Assembly (NCBI RefSeq): GCF_047495875.1
Contig: NC_092460.1
Coordinates: forward strand, 12,886,520 to 12,950,519
Reading direction: 5' to 3'
DNA from: Pithys albifrons albifrons
Lineage: Eukaryota > Chordata > Aves > Passeriformes > Thamnophilidae
Length of the DNA stretch: 64,000 nucleotides
The translations under genes were made by a program, and so were the position numbers. The notes beneath the pieces are model-generated. The model did not search any database, was not told the DNA's origin, and saw only the letters and a list, made by a program, of their open reading frames with translations. Below are positions 40,301-58,000 of this stretch, one piece after another; within the stretch, counting starts at the first letter, position 1, and every line of letters begins with the position of its first letter.

Positions 40301-42320
40301 ATTTATCTTCTAAGTGTGAAAAACCAGGAAACTGCAGCTTTGCTTGGAGAGAGTAAGTAGATAAGTTTAATATCTTAAGCTATTTTAGCCAGAAAACTGT
40401 TAGTATTACCAAAAGTTTGTCTATTGCACAATAAAGTTCCAAATAAATGATAAATTATTTTGTTGACCTTCTCTTTTTCATTTTATTTTAAAAGTGTGCA
40501 AGTGTGTATTTTCAACTTATCATACACAACTGCAAACCAAATTAGAGAAAAGGCTAAAGCTGATTATCCCTTCCAGTTTCATAATTCATTCCTAACTTAG
40601 CCAAAAGCAGGTAGGCAAATATGCCCCCAGTTTGAAGGATTTAAACCCCACTGTAGTTTGCATCCATGTTTAGCTACAGAATCATGTTCAGCTTTACTTT
40701 TAGAGGACTCTGGGCAGAGACATGCTTAAAATGTATTTGTATCTGCATCAAAATAAACTGACATAAGAGTTCAGGCAATCCAAAGATAAGCACTGACATA
40801 AAACCCCACAAAACCTTAAAAACATGAGGAGATAAAACTTACTCTGTACCCTCCAAATAATTCAATTAAATATTGCCTGCTTCTCTGGATAACTGGAGTT
40901 ACCATCAGGGGCTGAGTGGTGAATATTTTTGAATAAGCAAAAAAATACAGCAGGTAAATCAGGTTAGTACTAGAGAAAATACTTGGCTCATTTACTCTTA
41001 TTAAAGGAAATCTTAATTCAAGTTATCCTAAAGTTATCTAGTTATCCTAAAATATAAAATATTTTTGGTAAAATGATGAAGTCATAGAAATAAAAAATGC
41101 CACCTGAGAAACTTGTTTATTCTGAAACATTATCTGGGAAGTGGGCAGAATTGATATACTTCAATTTAATACATTAAGTGGTTCAGATTTTTTTGAAGTC
41201 TTGACAGAAAATAAAGTTACAATTTTACTCAGAGAGTGTATCTGTCTCTCATATTGTTCAGGTTTAATTTAGTTAGGGTTTTTAATTTTATTTTTAATTA
41301 AAACAGTATTATTTACTGAAGCAAAAACTAGTGCCCAAGAAGGCTAAATTAACTGATTCAGCAAGACAAAGGGTTTCAGAGAGAGACAATAGCACATGCT
41401 AATATTCAAGGAAATTGTGTCAGAGTACAGTTCCCCCCTCAAGAACAGTCTTAATTCATGATTCCTTCAAAGTGTAGCTGTTGCTGTCCTGAGCATTAAA
41501 CACAGCTCTAATCATACAGCCTCAGAATAAGGCTCTGTCTTAATAAAATTAGTGGGTCCTCAAGAAATTCTTGTAACTGTGTAACACATGTTAAATGGTG
41601 CGATCATTAAAAGTAACATTCCATTTCTCTGACTTTCTTAACACACACTGTGCCCTACAAGAAACAAATATGGGACTGCACTGATTAAATATTCACAGTG
41701 GGGAAAAACATGCCACCACAAAAGCAGACCATACTTTGCAAAGATATAATTTTCTTCTGAAGTCTAACTAGAAATCAGAATCCAGGAGACACGAGAGAGT
41801 TAAACTCTCCCATTATTCCAACTGAATAACTAACACTTTCATAGTGCTTTAAAATGTAATGAGATAGAGAAACCAGAGTATTAGCCGAGACAAGGATGAA
41901 GATGCAACTCTCCAACTCTTAAGGGAAGAAACATTTGGAAAAGGAAAGAACCAAAGAAATATTTTAAATCATCTTCTTTCTTTCACCTCTGCCTCCTCAT
42001 TAGTATGGGTTTGAGGCTCTTTCCTGCAGCAGCAGGAGCCAAGCTCCCAAGCAAGTGGCACACTTTGTTCTATGTTCTTTCAGGATATGGAATTCCTTTC
42101 CTTGTAGAAAAGAAGAGTTAAAAAAAAACACCCAACAAACCCCTCTAAAAAAAAAAGTTAAAAACTCTCATCCTGACTCTCTTGGCTGTATAAGAACATT
42201 TCCAGCTGAACACACATCACTAAGTGCTACAGGGTTACAAGGTATCTAATCATGTGTAAATGATCAAATTATTGGAAGATAATGAATAGTCCAATCAAAT
42301 ATAAAATTTACATGCACTTA

Positions 42321-47102
<4,782 letters not shown>

Positions 47103-47322
47103 CTCCTCCATTCTTGTAGCAAAGGTATGGGAATCTCCATACATTTCCCAACCCAATAATCTCCCCGGCCACAGAAAGCACAAATTCAACTTTATTGTTC
47201 CAGTGACCTCTTTCATGAACTTTCTTATCGTTGCTGTGGACGAGATTGGTACTTGAGGCTTCTGGGTCCAAAGCATCTTCTGGCTTGCCATTAATTATAG
47301 GAATAGTCTTTTCAGCTGTCAT
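47103..47322 (-). CDS. SLC6A11: SLC6A11 (GAT-3) coding exon 1, residues 1-74
   Basis: First coding exon of a sodium- and chloride-dependent GABA transporter of the plasma membrane (SLC6 family), which clears GABA from the extracellular space, largely into astrocytes in mammals. The ATG is 47322-47320. An in-frame TGA at 47331-47329 directly upstream supports this start. Residues 1-44 are a hydrophilic cytosolic N-terminus ending in the family motif RGHWNNK. Residues 45-70 form TM1 with the unwound [10 protein letters not shown] core that binds Na+ and substrate. Glu54 sits where GAT-1 has Tyr60, as is usual for GAT-2, GAT-3 and BGT-1. The donor after 47103 reads GTAAGC, and the exon ends after base 1 of codon Gly74 (phase 1). 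The N-terminus starts MTAEK as in mammalian GAT-3, and exon 3 separates it from SLC6A13. The identification is firm; the paralogue call rests on recalled family sequences. Confidence 0.96.
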
Positions 47323-47333
47323 GACTTTTCAGC
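47323..47333 (-). other. SLC6A11: SLC6A11 5' UTR end on the first coding exon, behind a splice acceptor
   Basis: Upstream of the ATG the minus strand reads a long T/C-rich tract ending TCTCCTCTAG, then GCTGAAAAGTC and ATG. This is a strong acceptor. The first coding exon therefore probably begins at 47333 and carries only 11 UTR bases. It implies an upstream non-coding exon, which agrees with the CpG island lying 300-900 bases further upstream instead of next to the ATG. Confidence 0.7.
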
Positions 47334-47628
47334 CTAGAGGAGAACAAAAAGAAAACACACAGATGTTTTAAGACACTTGCTAGTACTAATCTTCAATGAC
47401 TAAAATCCCTCAGCATGTCATTGGCTTGTTATTACCCACGTAAATTTGCAGGTGCAAGTGAAGGAAGCTGGAAAAGTTGTAAAGCAGGAAAATAGGAAAA
47501 GATGAAAAAAAGAGAAGCCTATGTACAAGAGGAGTAGATTTCCAAGTTGAGATAGGTAGCTTAGTAGCAGATAGTGAAGCCTTTCAAAAATCCCTCCCCA
47601 GGCAAGGATGCCAGCTTGACCAACCTAC

Positions 47629-47950
47629 CAGAGGACAGAGATGATCTGCACCTTGCAGGCACACAGCTGAGAGCAGAGGCAGGCGGGGATGTGGAGGAGG
47701 GCGCCTGAACGGGTCTGGCCTGCCTGGAGGAGCGCAGCAGCTCCCGGGCTGCTCCCGCGGGCTCCGGCTGCGGCTCCGGGCGGATGGCCGCGGGCAGCCA
47801 CTCTACTCCGGGAGGCACGGGCAGGGCGGCACAGGCGGCCGGGGGAAGGCGGGCAGAGGGCGGACAGCGTTAGGATGCCGAGGGAAGCTCTCCCTTCCCG
47901 GCCCGGCCCGGCCCGCGCGCTGCAGCCGGAATTTGCAAATGCTCAGCCTT
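47629..47950 (-). other. SLC6A11: Candidate non-coding first exon of SLC6A11 (5' end uncertain)
   Basis: Inference. On the minus strand the sequence CTCTG|GTAGGT at 47628-47627 is a good donor facing the acceptor at 47334, which would give a 295-base 5'-UTR intron. The sense strand has no ATG anywhere from 48060 down to this donor, as expected of a clean leader. The 5' boundary cannot be seen and the value given is nominal. Other GT sites, such as GCAAG|GTGCAG at about 47652, are possible donors. Confidence 0.35.
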
Positions 47951-48310
47951 CCCCGGAGCGATGGTATAACACCCGCCTCCCCCCTCCGCCCACCCCAGGC
48001 TGTCCCGTCGGCTCCCCCCTCCTCCTCTTCCTCCTCCTCCTCCTCCACCAGCACCACCGAGCATCACCACCCGAGCATCCCCAGCCTCCGCCCGCCCGCC
48101 CCGCGGAGAACAGCCAGGGCCGAGCTCCCGGCGTTTCACAGCCCTGCGGGCGGTGCCCAGCCCTGCTCCGCGCCGGGGCTGACCCGTACGCTGAGCGGGT
48201 TGCGGTGCCGAGCCCGCCCCGCACCTGCACAACCCACCCCGCACCTGCGGAGTCCGCCCGGGGCGGCCCCCGCGGCCCGCAGGGATGGGCTCGGGGAGTC
48301 CGGCACAGGT
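47640..48310. promoter_or_regulatory. CpG island, probable SLC6A11 promoter
   Basis: The base composition changes abruptly from AT-rich to strongly GC-rich, with dense CpG and multiple GC-box-like sites (CCGCCC/GGGCGG), over about 670 bases. It lies immediately upstream of the GAT-3 start, so it is the likely TATA-less promoter. It includes a pyrimidine triplet tract. Long ORFs on both strands across it are a composition effect. A divergent transcript is possible but not shown by anything in the sequence. Confidence 0.8.
48014..48046. repeat. (CCT)n / (GGA)n triplet tract in CpG island
   Basis: C-run followed by CCT triplets with one CTT interruption, so a pure purine strand on the SLC6A11 sense strand. 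It is a simple repeat with potential for length variation and for four-stranded or triplex structure. Confidence 0.85.
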
Positions 48311-48399
48311 TAAAAAAAGAACCCTCCGAAAACAGATGACACCAACTTCAGCTGGAAGGAGTGGGGGGGTTGAAGGACAGACGGGATGGAAAAGAAATG

Positions 48400-51300
48400 T
48401 AAGAGGAACATTTGGAAAGTGTGGAGACAATGTGGGCGCTTTCGAGTTAGCCTGGCAAAATGCAGAAGCAGCCCGTGTGGGCATTTCTAACCGGGGCTGG
48501 GCTTAAAATTCAAGCTAAATGAGTCTAAGGGAGAAGCAAGAATAGGAGAGAAATAGTACAAATGGGTTTGTTTCAGATTGAATATAATATCTCAAATAGA
48601 GGATTTTTTACCTGTTAAACTCTGCCCACCCTTTTATTTTTGCTGTAGTCCTGTCATTTCCAGCCCATGTTTATCAGCCCAAACTGAATATTGCTTCCAT
48701 TCTTCATCTCCACAGTTTCTCCTTGGCAAATGGCAGGACCCAGGTCAGACTCTAGGTTCAAATTTTCCCTTGAATCCACACTCAGCTGCAGGTATGGTCA
48801 CCAGGTTTTGTTCTGCAACTCCAGGAGATGCACTTCGGAACACAGTCTCCTAAATCCAGGACTCCAATTGGGAATGTTGGAAAATGCTGTCCCAGAGACA
48901 GCCTGCTCTTCCACAGGAATTCTCTCCCTCTTCCCCTCCAGCTCCATGGACTTTTCACACTGCTGTGAAATCTGTTACCAGTGCTTATGGAAGACAATGG
49001 AAAGATGCCCATGGGTAGATTTTATATTAACTTGAGCTGGCATAACCTAGACTTGTAATCATACCCTGACGTGCAGCCTCACTGTGTTTATACACTGAAG
49101 ATCCTACTGGTTTAAGATTTTAGAATTTACTTTTAAATTATACATGTCAGAAGAGTGGACGCTGGGGCCTCACCCTGCGTTCTCTATATCACACAAACAC
49201 TTGCACCTAACAGGTGAGGGATGAGGCTCTTTCATGTCTTCTCAATACCAACATGTACAGCACCAGTCAAAGCTATATTGTGAAATGAAAAACTGCCAGA
49301 GTTCATAAAACTGCAGAATTCTGATTGTTTTTATAAAGCATCCTTCCCAGAGATGTTATTAGCAGTGCTGGACTTGATTTTGGGTGGTCTTTTTGTGGTT
49401 TGTCTTTGTTTGTTTTGAATGCAGCTGGTATTCATCAGCTGAGGATGGAATAGATCAATTTTTCCCAACCTGGCTTTGCACAAACCAAACTCATCTTCGA
49501 GGGTTTTTTTGTTGTTTTATCCCCTCCCCCCCCCCCCCCCTCCAGTTTTCAGCAGGGATCAAAACAGGCACTGTTTTTCTGTATTCCAGCCAGGCCTAGC
49601 AGGCTCAACAGGAGACACTTAAACATCAAAGCTGAGACTCAATTCTCATTTCATTCCTCAGTGTAATTCTAAAAATAGAGGCAAGCTAAAGGACAGTAAA
49701 TATTTGACTGATGATTCAATACAGGGGAGAGACCACTCTTCTCCAAATAGACTAATGATACCAAATTGAAGGGTCCTACTGCAAAGGACACTCTAAAGCC
49801 AGATGAAACAGGTGTTTAATCAGTGCTGATTTGGTCAGCATTTGAAAAGTTTAATTCCTGGTGTCAAGCATTTTATCCACTGCTGTTTTCTTGCATAATT
49901 CCAATTCAGTCTCCTATCAGTTGAAGTGTTTATAGAATTAATTGCTAGCTGCTAATCTTTGTGAACACTTCAATGAAGTGCAGCACCTTATTTACAGCAG
50001 AAAACATCACAAATTTTAGAATGGGCTGATAACCCTGTTTTTTTATTCTAGTGGAGTCTTCTCTATAGCAATGAAAAAAATTCTCTGATGATGATGATGA
50101 CAGGCTATGTCTCAGTGCACTCACTAACCTGTGTATCTCATGCTCCTCATCATGAATTCATGCCTGCTTTTCCAGCCTTTCGGGAGACCAGCATGTGACC
50201 TGCAATCAGAGCTCAGCTCAGTGATGGGATGACAACAACCTTGGAGCTGTAAGACAGGAGACCAATAGCTACCAATATCAGAAGGTTGTTTCTAGTGAAA
50301 ACAATAACTACCTAAAACATTACTACATATCTTGTAGAAGGACCAGCAGTATCACACGTCTACTATTCTAGTTATGTCCAAGTAGATTCCTTCTGCCCTG
50401 TCTGCTCCTGATAATGGAACATCAGCTCTGCAGAAGAGAGTGTTGTCTCCAGCACACTCACCACAAGTTTTCTGTCCACTTCTTTCTGGCCCCACATTAA
50501 AATGATGTGCCCTAACAAAGCAATTCTAGTTCTGCTTTGTTCAGGTTTGTCTGCACAGTCCAAAGGAACCCTTTACAACTCTGTGCAGAAAGTACAGGGG
50601 TGGGAGTGGAAATCAGATGTTTCTGCTCACCAAGGGATGGTGCTGTGAAGTACCAAATGTTCTCAGGCTGTATTTATTTAGATTTATAAAGTGAAATTAA
50701 TAAAGTTAAGGTATTTATATCTAAAGTAACTTGAGAAAACAATGTCCCCTCCAAAAAGAGCCACATTCCTACAAGATTCTGCCAGGATGTTAAAATACAT
50801 GGCCTAGATGTACATATATATTCCCAAAGGAATATTCATTCTATCCAAGCCTCTTTGGTTACTGCCAGAGCTCATATTAATTTATTATCTTCTGGGATTT
50901 CTACCTGGCCCATACTTTGAAGACACAAATAAACAGTATTGAAATACCAACACAGGTAATAGAGAGGTCAAAGTAATGTTCACCAAGTGTTTAATGTGTG
51001 CAAAAATCATGTGATACAGCTTTGAAAATTAAAAAACTTGGGCTTGGCTCCATTTCTTCTCCTTATAGTAACTCTGTGATTTTCTGTGTTTTTTCTGCAA
51101 TACAGAACCCTGTGTCAGTATAATTGATAGGAGGAAGGAACAACAGTCCTCTCTAGATTTAAAAATTTCAGTTTAGATTTGATATAAGCAAAATCTGCAC
51201 AAGCCTTTATATAAAGATTTTACAAAGTCAAACTCTTCGTGGGTAAATAGCTACACAAAAGCAAAGAAATGCAATAAGAATTTCATTAGTGATAGCAATC

Positions 51301-54300
51301 AGACACAATATTTTGGATCAAAAGCCTCAAATCACAAAGCAATTTGTGAACAAGTAAGATGCCTTTAGCTATTCTATTACAGAGTGGACTTCAGTCAAAG
51401 AGCAATAAGCTTCTGATTTGTGCCTAATCAGTTTTCTGGAATGGGAAAAAAGATTTATTTATTGCAGATAACTTTAAGTAAAGCAACAACTGATTGTTGG
51501 TCTTCTGTTTAAAGAGGCTTAACTGCTGTTATTGTAGATATCTCTCTATCCATTTTATTGCCCATGCCTCACAATGGTTGAGATGCTGAATTTAGAGCTG
51601 AAGAGAGCAGCAAAAACACTTTTTCATCTATTGATGTTGCCCTTTGGGGGCCTTTCTCTTGTCCTTTGCTGTCAGTCTGAGATCCATATTTCCTTTGTTA
51701 TATACAATTTATCTTTCAGTATCTTGAGCTTCCTAAACATGAGTTTTACAAAGAGCCAGCACATGGAGAGAACCTCCAGTAGTGAGGGTTAGCAGTCACC
51801 TGTGCAACTGAACCAAGACCCTGGAAGCACCTATCCATATAAATGACAGCACCTGAGGAATGATGTTTTAATGTTACTTACAAGTAAGGCCAAACAAAAA
51901 AGTACCAACTAGACACTTCAGAAGAACTAGATACACACCACCACAACTGCCTTCCCACTAACAGTGTCATTCAATCATCTTTGCAGATCAGAAACTGAAT
52001 TTGCAGTCTTCATGCAGATATATATATATCATCAGCATGTCTAACTCGTAGTTACTGAGGTGCTACAACCTGGAAAAGGAGTGAACTCCGAGGAGAGTTT
52101 GTGCTCAGACCCCCTGGGCATGTTCTCAACTCTATTAAGATTTCAGAATTTGTACTATTAAAGGTACTCAGTGCATTATGTCAGAAGATAATTCAGATTA
52201 TAGATGCTCTCTGCAGGCACCTAAAGTTCTCTATCTTATCCTAGTTATTGTATGAGAAAGCAGGGGCATGAATTCCTTTGTGCTCTGTATGCTCCAGCTT
52301 AATGTGGGGACACTGTAAGGATTTACAGAGTTTAAAGTATTTAACAAATCCACACTTCATGTGGAAGAGAATGAACCTGACAGGAAGAAATATACCCCAC
52401 AACCCCCAGGTAGTGCTCCAGGGCCCTTCTTTTGTACAAAGAGCCCACCTTTGTATTAATCCTGGAATTTCACACAACCTAACTTGGCTTTCAGGCTTTA
52501 GGCTGCGTTTATAGCACAGTAATTAAAAAAAATAATAATTCCAGTTTACAGATGAAGCTAATCATCAATAGCTAAAGTAAATAAGCATGTAAATGTAAAT
52601 ATATTGCAATTCTATGCCTTGAGGACAATTAATTTCTCCTGTTCTGATTCAGCAGCTCGATATGATCACCTATGGGCAGTGTTCAACCTTGAGGGTGCAG
52701 TGCAGGGGCCAATCACCCCTCCCAAACACGGTGACCTGTGCAATACTCACGGTCAGTGAGGGGTGGCAGCAACACTGCACACTCTGCCAAATGTCACCTT
52801 AAAACACATTGGAATGAACAACAGCAAGTTACCATAAGAAGTGCAGTCCTAAGATGGGAATGAGGGAGTGGTTTGGTTCAGTTTTAGACCTGAAATAGGG
52901 GGAACCCTCCAAAACACAGGTCAACCCACAAGGAAGATGATTTACTTTTCCCACCTCAATGCAAAATAATAAGAAATACATATTACCTCCCTCCCCCCCC
53001 CCCAGAATTCAACTCAATCACATGTTTTATTTTTGGCATGTCTTTGAACGAGTGCAACATCAATATATTCCTTCAAACTTAAAAGAGAGGCCCCACATTT
53101 TCAGAATATTTCCTTTATTGAAGTCTTTTTGGCGGAAGCTGAATGTCAGTAAAGTAATTGCCTGAATAATATTGATCAGCTCTTATCAAACACACCCTCT
53201 CATATCCAATATTGATAGTTTAGCGCTGTCAGCATTTAAGCACTGCAAGGACAGTTTAAGTAGTATGTGTTAAGCTCCCTAAAGCAGCCCTAGCATGTTC
53301 ACACAGACACTGAGCTACTGCAACTGCTCTACCACATAAATTACATATGACAACTTGGACTAACTCAGCAAACAATCCTTTCTTGAGCTGTCTGCTGGCA
53401 CATTGCTAATTAACAATTAATTGCCTTCAACAAGATTCCTGCAGAGCAGATGATGTGATACTGCAGATGTTTTCAGCCAAGTTATGTTTCTGTACAGTGT
53501 TGAAGAGTATCCAAAGATGGTTTTTTTTACTGCTTTGCTTTTTGTCATTGTATTTTAATCAGAAATATATTCCTTTTGCTATTGTGTTTAAATATGTTGC
53601 ATTATCTTAGTAGTGGAGAAACTCCTGTTACTAATTTCTTTACAGGTGTGAATCACCATCTGTTAGTTGACCTCAAGCCAATACCTGTAGCTTTAGAACC
53701 TGAAATTGGGTAAAGATGGAACTTCACTGGTAGACCAGGAAAACAAATTGTTGTAAAACTCCACCTCGCTATGCCCAGCAAAAGCAACATCTCAGTGTCC
53801 CAAGAGCCAAATAAAGAATCCTCTCACATTTTAAGACATTCACTTACTAAGAAGTACAGCCCTGTGCCAGTCCTGGTGCGTGGACTTCTTTGTCCTTCAT
53901 AGCTAAAAGGGGCCTAAGGATAAAGTTTTCAGGAGCTGCATTTCCAAGGTGGCCTTTTCTGCTGAAGAGAGACAGAATATGGCACTTTATTAGTCGTTTG
54001 CTGTTTGAGAGGGGTTCGTGCACCTCAGCCATTAAAGTAGCTGAGATTAAGGACATATGGCTCTGTATGTGTAAGTGCTTTTATCTTTCCAGAAGTCCTG
54101 ACAATTTCCTTAATTCTTTACTAACATTACATGTAGAATAAAAGGCTGTAATAAAAGCAGTAGAAAGGTTTCAAATAGGCAATGTTTTCTTCTGAGATTT
54201 GTTTTTATAAGAAGCAGTAAGGGTTTGGAGCGGGTAGCTCTTAGTGGAACTAATCTCAGGCCCTTGTTACTAATGATAAGAAAGCATTACATTTCAGATG

Positions 54301-54794
54301 CTTGTGTTAAATGGATTTCCAGTTCTAAGTTGATTTCTATTTTAAGTCTGTTTAAGCTTATTAAGAGTTTACCAGTTTAGCCCTGGGTTTTACAAAAGCC
54401 TTGAATGAGGAACAGAGCACAGAGTCTCTCGTCTGCAGCTGAGCTCCTGGAGACAGAGGGACAACTTTACCTGCCTTCAATAAAGACAAAAGGTAGAGAT
54501 GCAATACCTGTTTTTATGCAGATAGAGATTCCAAGGCAGCTCTTTTCTACTGTGCTGTTTGTACACTCAAAGAAATCACAATTTCAGTTCATTTGCTGTA
54601 TGGCCAACAAATCTGCAAGTCAGGCTGCACCTATTAAACACGGATTTGGGGGACTATACCACAAAACTGTTACCATAGACTGGAACGCACGCTGGGTTTG
54701 TGCACTGACCATTACTGCAGGACTATGAGTTTGATTAACCCATGGAAGGGAGTGACATCCTGCAGCAAGACACAGATTGCTACATGAGAGTGAA
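48400..54794. other. 5' flank of SLC6A11, no gene recognised
   Basis: AT-rich sequence with scattered short ORFs lacking family features, a C15 and a C11 run, and a (GAT)n micro-repeat near 50086-50100. I see no exon, RNA gene or transposon that I can support. Confidence 0.7.
49526..49540. repeat. C15 homopolymer
   Basis: C15 run inside a short pyrimidine stretch in the upstream flank. A similar C11 run occurs at 52993-53003. Confidence 0.9.
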
Positions 54795-55018
54795 TCATAG
54801 AATCACAGAGTTGGGAGGGACCCACCAGGACCCTCCAGTCCAACCCCTGGCCCTGCAGAGACATCCCAACAATCCCAACCTGTCCCTGGGAGTGCTGTAA
54901 GCTCTGGCAGCCTTGGGGCTGTGCCCATTGCCCTGGGGAGCCTGTTCAGTGCCCACCACCCTTGGGGGAAGATCCTTTCCCTGAGATCCACCCCAAACCT
55001 GCCTGACACATCTCCGTC
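54795..55018 (-). mobile_element. CR1 LINE 3' end fragment
   Basis: TCATAGAATCACAGAGTTGG followed by GAGGGACCCACCAGG and GGGGGAAGATCCTTTCCCTG: CR1 tail in minus orientation, same subfamily as 7641-7890. Small deletions are visible against that copy. Confidence 0.85.
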
Positions 55019-58000
55019 ACTGTATACTCTGTTCATCCTATGCACTCTCGTGTATACATAATTCTTTTAACCCAGTGGCTCTCCATGATTTCTCGAGTTG
55101 TTTCAGTGCTCCTTTGCTAACAGCATCCTGAAGTTCTAAATCCCCTTTTATATTTGCAAATCAGAATCCTGGCCAGACACAGAAAACAACCCATCTATGA
55201 GTCCATTTGATTAAAACAAAATTTGGCTGCTGCCTAATGGCTCGCTCAGGAAGTGTTTGGGTTGCATTAAAATGAAGAGGCCAAAGAAAGTTCCTGAGCT
55301 GCATTCAAAATCTGATGTTAAAGGTCAAAATACCATTAAAGTGAATGGCACCTCATCTGTATAATGGCCTCAGGAATTCCTTTTACCACCTTCAAAATTT
55401 ACTTCACCCTCAGCTGGAGCAGATATAAATTACAGTTTCCTATTAACACAAAGGGGAAATTTGAGAGAAGTTATCTGAAGAAACTGTAGTGTAAAATGCA
55501 ACAAACTTAACACACACTCAAGTTCTGTTATTAATATTATTTTTTCCATAAATAGCTTAATCTTAATGAAAATTGTTGCTTTACAAGATGTTACTCTAAC
55601 AGAGGTGATGTTACCAGCTCTTGTCAGGTGCACTAAAATATCTGAAAATCTGTCCAAATTTACAATTTCCGTTCTACAGAAATCAACTTATTCTAATTCT
55701 TGACTGCAAGTTAATTCACACTCTGCATTTACAGCTATGAAGAAAGTAAAATAATTCACAGTACTAAACATCCCTTCCCAAATTTCACAAAAAATAGAAA
55801 GTATTTAAACTTTCTGTGTTCCTTGTTCTAATTTATATCTTTTAGAAGTAAAAAAATAAACAAAAAGTGTCGCATTAGCATGTAATCTGTTTACAGTTAG
55901 TTTCTCTACAATGCCTTCTTATATTTTCAGTCCAAGATTATCCTAAAATTCCTTTTCCCAAATGATTCCTCATCAGTTGTTCCTCAGCCTGTCATACCAC
56001 CCCTCCAACCCCTTTCTAGCAAAGCCTTACTCACATGGAAAGGACTTCCCTACAGTTAATAGCAAAAGGAGAATATAATACTAATTGCTTTATTTCAGGA
56101 TTTGGGCTGGGGGTGTGTTTAAAAAGGACCTCCTGATAAAATTCCCTTTCAGTAACACTATTAGTCTTAAATTTCTCACTGAGGCATCCCCAAAGTGTGC
56201 AAAAATTAGTGCCTGAAAACTCCGTCCCAGTTCTGAATATGACACTGAAAATTAAACAGCAGTAGTAGGGCAGAGGTGCCATTTAAAGAATAACCCCCAA
56301 ACTGCAGTTTCCTGTAGTTCCTATTGACATAAGAAATCAAGCCATATGTTTCCCAAGATTTACTACAGCAATACATCAAAACATTTGCATACCTAAAGCT
56401 CTGGTGACAAATTAAGGTCAATTTTTCTTCTTTCTTGAATATTTTATCCATTTTCCACAAAGCTTTTGGATTTTTTTTAAGCAATAACTTCCAAGACTTT
56501 TCAGTTCATTGTTTTCAGCTAACCAGTTTGAAGTAAACAGCTTTCTCAGGCTGCATTGCCCTGTCAGCATTTTATCTTCATGTCAATTGATGCTTCAAAT
56601 TGCCTCTCATGACACAATTTTTATTATAATTATATTATATATATTATAATTACCTGAATGTAACCAGACACAGCTTTTCCATTAATTGACTGAAATGTGT
56701 CTCAGGGCCTCAAGTAGTTCCATATTATTTTACCCCATTATTTTTATTTCTTGTTTAAAATATTTATTACTTAATGCATTATTTAATATTCATGTATTGC
56801 TTAACATTAAAATAAATTTACTTATAAATATAATCCATAAATATTTTATATGCTGTTTTAACTCTAGCATTATAATTTTGGCATTAATTGTTCAAGTTAA
56901 TTTCAAGATTAAGGACAAAATACATTTTGTATATAACTTCACATATTAAAAAGAAAGATATTCACATCTTGCCAAATGGTTTGTATATGTTAGACTACCA
57001 AGATTAGGAAACAGCTGATATCTGCTCAAAACCTGGTCCTTTTCCATGGAAAACCAGCACTTCCCTTTGTCAGATGGATAATCCAGTTGGTGTTGTAAAC
57101 AAGCCAAAGCCAAAACCTGGAGAAATTCAATGAAAGCTTGGATTTCAATTTTGCATTTCAATTTTTGCAAGTTCCTTCTCTTGAGATTACTTTAAAGTAT
57201 ATTCACAAATACAAAAAAACCCCAAATAAACAAACAATAAACTGCTACACTTTGTGAGCACGGGTGAAGATGAAGAGGTGGAAGTTCTACATCTAGACAT
57301 GGTTAATTCTGGAACTCATGGCTTAAAGTTCCTTGCCCATAGCAGGGAGTTGAAACAAGGTGATCTTTAAGGTCCCTTCCAACCCAAACCATTCTGAGAT
57401 CCTGTGAAAATGGGCCCCCAATTTACATGGTCCTTTTTCATTAGTATTGATTGATTTACAATAATATGTTCCCAGTGAGGCTCTGTGTCTGCACCACTTT
57501 CTAAATGTTATGGGTAACTGTTTATATTTTATATATTTTAACTGTTTTTGACAGTTTTCTACACTGTCCCACACTGTTTCTAGAGGTGCTTTCCAAAGAT
57601 TGCAAACATGCTATAAATAGCAAAAATTTCCTGTTGAGGAATGGCCTTGCTATGTTTTTTTTTAATCATTACCTTGGGAGCACTTTGTCTAATTGCTGCA
57701 AGGAATGATTCATAGAGCTGAAGAAAATCTTGGCAGTTAAAAAAGAAACTGAGCCAAACTTGGCCATTTTCATTACCAGCCATGATCTAATAAACTTCCA
57801 AGGGAATCTGTGCAGACAGAACATTCTGTGTCACAAACAGGCTCACCTCAGTGGCAGAAGCTGAGTTTTCACATCAGTGTTTGGGTGCTATGAGACATCA
57901 ACTTTAGACTAATTTAAAAATTTCACCTAGATGGAAAACAAATATAGGAACAGAATTCTTACTTCATCAAGGACAAGGTGCAAGACTGATTAATGAGAGA

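Noticed and set aside
47103..47322. Assignment to SLC6A13 (GAT-2) or SLC6A1 (GAT-1)
   Set aside because: The N-terminus (MTAEK), exon 3 ([26 protein letters not shown]) and exon 6 ([12 protein letters not shown]) fit GAT-3 better. Glu54 in TM1 argues against GAT-1.
47561..47818. Possible upstream ORF in the SLC6A11 leader
   Set aside because: Its first codon is GTG, not ATG, and no ATG exists on the sense strand between 48060 and the candidate donor at 47628, so a regulatory upstream ORF is not supported.
47689..48484. ORFs of 216 codons (plus) and 204 codons (minus) in the CpG island
   Set aside because: Pro/Ala/Arg/Gly-rich low-complexity translations are expected from high GC content with few stop codons. 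No domain is recognisable.
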